From Xanthobacteraceae bacterium (GTDB lineage Bacteria; Pseudomonadota; Alphaproteobacteria; Rhizobiales; Xanthobacteraceae): DNA of 8,280 nucleotides. Made by a program: the position numbers and the translations under genes. Below, one piece after another: positions 4,194 through 8,280 of this stretch; within the stretch, counting starts at the first letter, position 1; each line of letters opens with the position of its first letter. The DNA lies in the NCBI GenBank assembly GCA_030044035.1, contig JASHWN010000176.1, positions 1 to 8,280 of the forward strand. Reading direction: 5' to 3'. Under the pieces are notes generated by a model. That model was not told where the DNA came from and searched no databases. It saw only the letters and a program-made list of their open reading frames with translations.

Positions 4194-6410
4194 ATGCGAC
4201 AGATTGCGTGCGTGGGGTCAGGCTTGGCAAGCCTGCTGTTTGCGCTGGCCGTTAATCGCAATTCGCAGACGCACGCGGTGACGCTGCTGCGCTGCGATTG
4301 CGGCGGCCGCGACACCACGGGTTTCGCGCTCTCCGACAATGCGCGGCGCGATTTGCCGGCTCGGCTCGCCGCGCTCCTTGGCGCGCCCCCGGCGACCCGG
4401 CGATGGCGCCAAGCGGACGTCATCCAGTGCGGCGTCAGAACCGCGATCGAAGGCAATTTCGGGGCTGCCGCGGATGGGGCTCGCCTCGCGGGCCTGCTCG
4501 AAAGCGCAATTGCCGGGCAGGGCCGTCCCGTGCGCATCGTCGATGCAGTCACTTCCGAGCGCGAACTGGCAGCGTTCGATTACGTCGTGGTCGAGGACAC
4601 CGAACCGTCGACGAACCAGGCGCGTTTCGAATTTGCCATGACGCGGACAGCGGCCCTCGGCCTGCACTTCGAGGCCACGCAACTCGCCGCCGATCGGGTC
4701 TTGGAAGTCGTCGAGCGTGACGGTTCGCTGTTTCTCGGTCACGGTTTTGTCGTTGTCGAGGGCAAGGCAAGCTTCTACGTCGAGGCGGTCGGCGACGCGT
4801 GGTCGCGCCAAGGCCCGCGCGATGCCGACCGCCAAGCGCTTTGCGGGTTTGCTGCCGAGGCTTTCTCGCGCGCGCTCGGCGACGCTAAACTTGCGCTTTG
4901 TGGCGGGCTGTCGCCGGTGCATTCGGCCGTGCCGCGGCAATGGCGCTCCGGCAAGCGCATCTTGCTCGGCGGCGCCGCCAAGGCCGTGCATCCATCCTTC
5001 TTGTATCGCACCGAGCTCGCGCTGGACGACGCTTTGGCGCTGGCCGCGGCGTTCGGCGATGGCGAGGCAGCCGAGCCGGCATTGGAGCATTACGAAAAGG
5101 CCCGCGGCAGCGTCGCAGCCAGCGCGGCGCGCGCGTCGGCGGCGGAAATCAATTGGCTGGAAAATCTGCATCGCTACACGGCGCTGCCGCCGCCGCAATT
5201 CGCGTTCAATGCGCTGACGCGGTCGCTGCGCGTCAATCATCGCGACCTGGAGAAGCGGGCGCCTGCTTTCGTGGCCGCCGTCGATCGCGCGTTCGCCGGC
5301 ACGCTCGCGACCGCGAACCAAAAGCCGCCACCGCCGATGTTCGTGCCGTTCATGTTGCGCGGGTTGACGCTGGAGAACCGCGTCGGTGTTTCGCCGATGT
5401 GCATGTACCAGGCCGACGACGGCACGGTGAACGATTTTCATCTCGTTCACCTGGGCAGCCGCGCCATCGGCGGCGCCGGCATCGTTTTCACCGAAATGAC
5501 CAACGTGTCGCCAGAGGGGCGCATCTCGCGCGGCTGCGCCGGCATGTACAAGCCGGAGCATGTGCCGGCATGGCAAAGAATCGTCGATTACGTTCACCGG
5601 AACAGTTCGGCGAAGATCGCGATCCAACTCGCCCACGCCGGGCGGCGCGCATCGACCGCGTTGCCCTGGGAGGGCCGCAACGTTCCGCCGCCGCAGGGCG
5701 GCTGGGAGACGCTGGCGCCATCGGCGATTTCGTTCTGCGACACGCTGCCGGCGCCGCGGGCGATGACGCATGCCGACATCGCGAGGATCGTCGCCGACTT
5801 TTCCCGCGCCGCGCGCTGGTCGGACGAAGCGGGCTTCGACCTCGTCGAGTTGCACTTCGCCCACGGCTACCTGCTGTCGACCTTCCTGTCGCCGCTCTCA
5901 AATAAGCGCACGGACGAGTTCGGCGGCGATCTTGCGGGTCGCGCGCGCTTCCCGCTGGAAGTGGTCCGCGCCGTCCGCGCCGCCTGGCCGGTCAAACCGC
6001 TCTCGGTGCGGATCTCCGCGGTCGACTGGAGTCCAGGCGGCAGCACGATCGAACAGATGATCGAGTTTTCCGCGATGCTCAAAGAGGCCGGCGTCGACAT
6101 CGTCGACGTGAGCACCGGCAACGTCGTCAACACCCGCCGGCCGACCGCTGGCCGGTTGTTCCAGACGGCGTTTTCCGATCAGATTCGCAATCAAGTGAAG
6201 ATTCCGACCATGACCGTCGGCAAGATCACGAGCTACGGCGACATCAACGCCATTCTGGCGGCCGGTCGGGCGGATTTGTGTCTGCTGGCGAAAGGGCATC
6301 TGCGCCACCCGTATTTCACGCGCGAGGCGGCCGCGGCGCAGGGCTATGATCTGCCGTGGCCGAAATCCTACCGCGGCGCGGAAGAATTTTCGCTGCGCGA
6401 CGAACATTGA
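4194..6410 (+). CDS. Fused flavoenzyme: degenerate FAD-monooxygenase domain plus Old Yellow Enzyme domain (anthraniloyl-CoA/salicylyl-CoA monooxygenase-like)
   Basis: 738 residues from ATG 4194. An upstream TTG (4131) is in frame, but the Rossmann strand begins at RQIACVGSG; no clear ribosome site is seen. The architecture matches the bifunctional 2-aminobenzoyl-CoA monooxygenase/reductase and salicylyl-CoA 5-hydroxylase/oxidoreductase family. Residues 1-370: FAD hydroxylase-like half, with family-like segments TGFALSDN (42-49), INWLENLHRY (319-328) and PPQFAFNALTRSLRVNH (333-349). Key FAD motifs are altered: GSGLAS for GxGxxG (8-13), VEDT in place of the DG motif (133-136), GGAAKAVHP where GDAAHTAHF is usual (259-267). 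Residues about 380-738: OYE half with NRVGVSPMCMYQ (395-406, Cys403), IQLAHAGRR (477-485), HFAHGYL (554-560; His554 and His557 are the usual substrate pair), SPLSNKRTDEFGG (566-578), TVGKI (674-678) and LLAKGHL (697-703, Lys where Arg is usual). It has no linked CoA ligase, so the substrate is unknown; flavin reduction of an enone is the safest prediction. Confidence 0.88.
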   Translation: MRQIACVGSGLASLLFALAVNRNSQTHAVTLLRCDCGGRDTTGFALSDNARRDLPARLAALLGAPPATRRWRQADVIQCGVRTAIEGNFGAAADGARLAGLLESAIAGQGRPVRIVDAVTSERELAAFDYVVVEDTEPSTNQARFEFAMTRTAALGLHFEATQLAADRVLEVVERDGSLFLGHGFVVVEGKASFYVEAVGDAWSRQGPRDADRQALCGFAAEAFSRALGDAKLALCGGLSPVHSAVPRQWRSGKRILLGGAAKAVHPSFLYRTELALDDALALAAAFGDGEAAEPALEHYEKARGSVAASAARASAAEINWLENLHRYTALPPPQFAFNALTRSLRVNHRDLEKRAPAFVAAVDRAFAGTLATANQKPPPPMFVPFMLRGLTLENRVGVSPMCMYQADDGTVNDFHLVHLGSRAIGGAGIVFTEMTNVSPEGRISRGCAGMYKPEHVPAWQRIVDYVHRNSSAKIAIQLAHAGRRASTALPWEGRNVPPPQGGWETLAPSAISFCDTLPAPRAMTHADIARIVADFSRAARWSDEAGFDLVELHFAHGYLLSTFLSPLSNKRTDEFGGDLAGRARFPLEVVRAVRAAWPVKPLSVRISAVDWSPGGSTIEQMIEFSAMLKEAGVDIVDVSTGNVVNTRRPTAGRLFQTAFSDQIRNQVKIPTMTVGKITSYGDINAILAAGRADLCLLAKGHLRHPYFTREAAAAQGYDLPWPKSYRGAEEFSLRDEH

Positions 6411-6442
6411 CCTATGGCGGGCTGCCTCGGACGACTTCGCCT

Positions 6443-7474
6443 TCAGCGCCCGAAAATCGCGTGGGCGCGCGCGATGACCGATTGCGGTACGTTCAAGGTC
6501 CGTTGTACCGCCGCCAGCACATCTTCGCCGCGGCCGATGTCGAGGTCGTCGGTGCTGATTTTTCCGGCGTCGCCGACGAATTCCGGGTCTTTGGTCATCG
6601 CGATAAAGCCGTCGCGCAGCGCCGCGGTCGTAGCCGGCGAAAGCCCGGGCGGCGCGAAGAAGGCGCGGCCGATCGCTCCGGTATTGGCGTAGAGGCCGAG
6701 CAGCTGCTTGGCTTGCGCGTTGGCGCCGAGCTCGCCGAGCGCCGGAACGTCGGCAAGGTCCGGCTTGCGCGCCGGCTGGTCCTGCAGGATGACGATGATC
6801 TTCTTGTCGCGCAGCAATTGCGCCCGCGTCGCCTTCACCATGGTCCAGTTCACGCCGGCGCCCTCGACCTCGCCGCGCTCCATGGCAAGCATGGTCTCGT
6901 TGGCCGCCTGATAACCGCGCACGATCTTGAACTTGGTGCCGATGACCGCGTTGAGCAGCGTCGGCACGACTTCGGATACGTTGCCCGCTCCGGTGCCGGC
7001 GACCGTGGCGGGAAAGCGTTCGGCGTCCTCGATGGAATGGACCTTCGACGTGTACCACATGATGTGGACGGCGTTGCTGGCGACGACGCGGCCGATCCAG
7101 GTGAACTTGGCGGCGTCGAATTGCACGGCGGGATTGCCGAGCGCCTGCTCGACCGCCAGCGTCTCGGTGACGATGCCGAGTGCGGTGCCGTCCCGCGGCG
7201 CGACGTTGAAGATATAAGCCGCCGCGCGCAGCGAGCCGGCGCCGGGCATGTTCTCGGCGATCACCGCCGGATGGCCGGGCAGGTGGGCGCCGAGATGGCG
7301 GGCGACCAGTCGGCCGATAAGGTCATAGGTGCCGCCGGGCGGGTTGCCGATGGTGATCGTGATCGTCTTGCCGGCAAAGGCGCCGTCCAATGCCGTTGCC
7401 GGTGACGCAGCGCTCAAGCTCAGCGCAAAGGCCGCGGCGAGAACCTTGATCCGGCTAGCGATACGCGCCTCCAT
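6443..7474 (-). CDS. Tripartite tricarboxylate transporter-type substrate-binding protein (TctC/Bug family)
   Basis: 343 residues from ATG 7474. The Sec signal peptide is clear: MEARIASRIK, a hydrophobic VLAAAFALSLSAASPA core, and likely cleavage after ATA (residue 28). Mature hallmarks: ITIGNPPGGTYDLIGRLVA (40-58), the ligand-loop region; HPAVIAENMPGAGSLRAAAY (68-87); APRDGTALGI (92-101); VAGTGAGNVSE (158-168); FFAPPGLSP (272-280). These define periplasmic Bug receptors, which capture carboxylated or other small organic ligands. The GTYD/ENMPGAGSL wording marks a subgroup I associate with Hyphomicrobiales. No TctA or TctB membrane genes are in the window, so it looks like an orphan receptor. 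It starts 31 bases after the hydrolase stop, same strand, with no purine-rich ribosome site before the ATG, which suggests translational coupling. A longer reading from a TTG at 7522 would overlap the hydrolase and bury the signal peptide, so it is rejected. Convergent with the OYE fusion, 32 bases apart. Confidence 0.92.
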   Translation of the reverse strand: MEARIASRIKVLAAAFALSLSAASPATALDGAFAGKTITITIGNPPGGTYDLIGRLVARHLGAHLPGHPAVIAENMPGAGSLRAAAYIFNVAPRDGTALGIVTETLAVEQALGNPAVQFDAAKFTWIGRVVASNAVHIMWYTSKVHSIEDAERFPATVAGTGAGNVSEVVPTLLNAVIGTKFKIVRGYQAANETMLAMERGEVEGAGVNWTMVKATRAQLLRDKKIIVILQDQPARKPDLADVPALGELGANAQAKQLLGLYANTGAIGRAFFAPPGLSPATTAALRDGFIAMTKDPEFVGDAGKISTDDLDIGRGEDVLAAVQRTLNVPQSVIARAHAIFGR

Positions 7475-7505
7475 CGAACGGCGGAAAAGAAGGCCGGCGT
7501 CACTC

Positions 7506-8280
7506 TCACAGCTTCTCGGCAAGGAAGCGCATCAGCCGCGGCGCCAAAAACGCGGGAAAGCCGGTTGGATCGTCGATCGGGTCGTTCATCCAGTAATGCG
7601 GTGCGCCGGTGACGATGCAGGGGCGCACGTAAAAGCCGGCCTGCTTGAGCGCGAGCAGGAACGCGTCGGTCTGTTCCTTCGGGTCGACCAGATCGTCGGC
7701 GCTGCCGGTGACGAGCAGCACCGCGAGCGCGTTGTTGGCGAGCGTGGCGTAGCTGATCGGCGAAGCGTCGAAATAGAGCTGGCGGTCCGTCATCGGCGGC
7801 GCGCCGAGGAAGCGTTCGACGATGTTGCCGATCGGCCATTGCACCTGACAGCTGGTCCACATCGCGACCATGTCGTAGATGCCGTAGACCCCGATCAGCG
7901 CCTTCACCTCGCTGCTGACGGAGGCGAATGCGTCTTGCGGATGGCCGCCGGCGAATTTTTTGCCGGCGAGCGCGGCGAGCGCCGTGAGATGCGCGCCGGC
8001 TGACGCGCCGAGGAGCCCGATGCGCGCCGCATCGATGCCGAACTCGCCCGATTTGCCGCGCACGAATTGCACGGCCGCCATCACGTCCTGCACGGCTTGC
8101 GGAAACATTTTGCTCTTGGTCGCGAGCCGATAGCTGATGGCGAACAGCGCCGTGCCGCGCGCCGCGAGATACGGCCCCCAGTATTGGAAGGCGCTGCGCG
8201 CGCCCATAATCCAGGCGCCGCCATGCACGGCGATCAGCGCCGGCGCGGCTTTGGCGCCTTTCGGCAAATAAAGGTCGCCT
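7506..8280 (-). CDS. Alpha/beta-hydrolase, esterase/lipase type (5' end outside window)
   Basis: The minus-strand frame is open to the window edge and ends at TGA 7508-7506, giving 257 visible residues; the start lies beyond 8280 (visible beginning GDLYLPKGAK, a typical strand just before the first core strand). Motifs of the HGGxW esterase/hormone-sensitive-lipase-like group: HGGAW oxyanion region (visible 19-23), ISYRLA (about 48-53), the nucleophile elbow GASAG (91-95, Ser93), an acid in GSADDLV (about 192-198, likely Asp195) and catalytic His in GAPHYW (about 225-230, His228). The triad is therefore complete. It likely hydrolyses carboxyl esters or related bonds of small molecules, cytoplasmic or exported depending on the missing N-terminus. 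It is the upstream partner of the Bug-type receptor, 31 bases apart, which suggests uptake of a ligand related to its ester product or substrate. Exact substrate unknown. Confidence 0.9.
   Translation of the reverse strand, partial: GDLYLPKGAKAAPALIAVHGGAWIMGARSAFQYWGPYLAARGTALFAISYRLATKSKMFPQAVQDVMAAVQFVRGKSGEFGIDAARIGLLGASAGAHLTALAALAGKKFAGGHPQDAFASVSSEVKALIGVYGIYDMVAMWTSCQVQWPIGNIVERFLGAPPMTDRQLYFDASPISYATLANNALAVLLVTGSADDLVDPKEQTDAFLLALKQAGFYVRPCIVTGAPHYWMNDPIDDPTGFPAFLAPRLMRFLAEKL

Noticed and set aside
4218..5864. A 548-codon open frame on the minus strand inside the OYE fusion gene
   Set aside because: Its peptide is Arg/Gly/Ala-rich with no family resemblance, and it lies antisense to a gene with clear domain homology; long antisense frames are expected in high-GC DNA.
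6356..7405. A plus-strand frame of 349 codons opposite the receptor gene
   Set aside because: The minus strand encodes a signal peptide and Bug-family motifs; the plus frame has none and partly overlaps the end of the fusion gene.
8265..8267. A TTG as the start of the alpha/beta-hydrolase
   Set aside because: Reading upstream gives GDLY directly before LPKG, the normal continuation of the hydrolase core strand, so the gene continues beyond the window and this TTG codes for Leu.
1..8280. Search for CRISPR arrays, tRNA or rRNA genes, IS ends, toxin-antitoxin pairs, phage or defence genes
   Set aside because: No spaced direct repeats, cloverleaf-like sequence, transposase or recognised defence domain was seen; the window reads as ordinary metabolic chromosome.

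Overview
The window comes from a GC-rich bacterial chromosome with strong G/C bias at third codon positions. The gene types (a PstS C-terminus, a GYD-domain protein, a small polyhydroxyalkanoate-system protein, an orphan Bug/TctC-type receptor with a large G+A+P-rich subfamily signature, an anthraniloyl/salicylyl-CoA-type fused flavoenzyme) suggest an alphaproteobacterium of the Hyphomicrobiales, near Xanthobacteraceae or Nitrobacteraceae. That placement is inference from protein style; there is no rRNA or other marker here.

Layout. Bases 1-351 hold the end of a phosphate-binding protein (pstS-like), closed by a textbook intrinsic terminator at 384-425. A 12-TM MFS transporter of the anion:cation symporter type follows (558-1871, +). 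It converges on a small GYD-domain gene (1942-2232, -) across a strong hairpin. A gene-free stretch of about 310 bases (2244-2554) separates GYD from a divergently read luciferase-like flavin-dependent monooxygenase (2555-3661, +). After an inverted-repeat-bearing spacer come a 103-aa PHA-system protein (3805-4116, +) and a 738-aa two-domain flavoenzyme (4194-6410, +): a degenerate FAD-monooxygenase half fused to an Old Yellow Enzyme half. From the right edge, on the minus strand, an alpha/beta-hydrolase (8280-7506, 5' end outside the window) is followed 31 bases later by a secreted TctC/Bug-type solute receptor (7474-6443), probably as one operon; this pair converges on the fusion gene.

How the genes may work together. 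Most look like peripheral catabolic or uptake functions: an organic-anion-type MFS porter, a luciferase-like oxidoreductase, an OYE fusion, an esterase-like hydrolase and an orphan periplasmic receptor. Apart from the hydrolase-receptor pair there is no tight operon, and the genes are mostly singly expressed with their own putative signals. No rRNA, tRNA, CRISPR array, IS element, phage gene or defence system was seen, and I do not see a clear undescribed multi-gene system. The most interesting object is the fusion flavoenzyme, whose N-terminal half keeps the fold-level similarity to anthraniloyl-CoA/salicylyl-CoA monooxygenases but has lost several canonical FAD-contact motifs while its OYE half looks catalytically intact.
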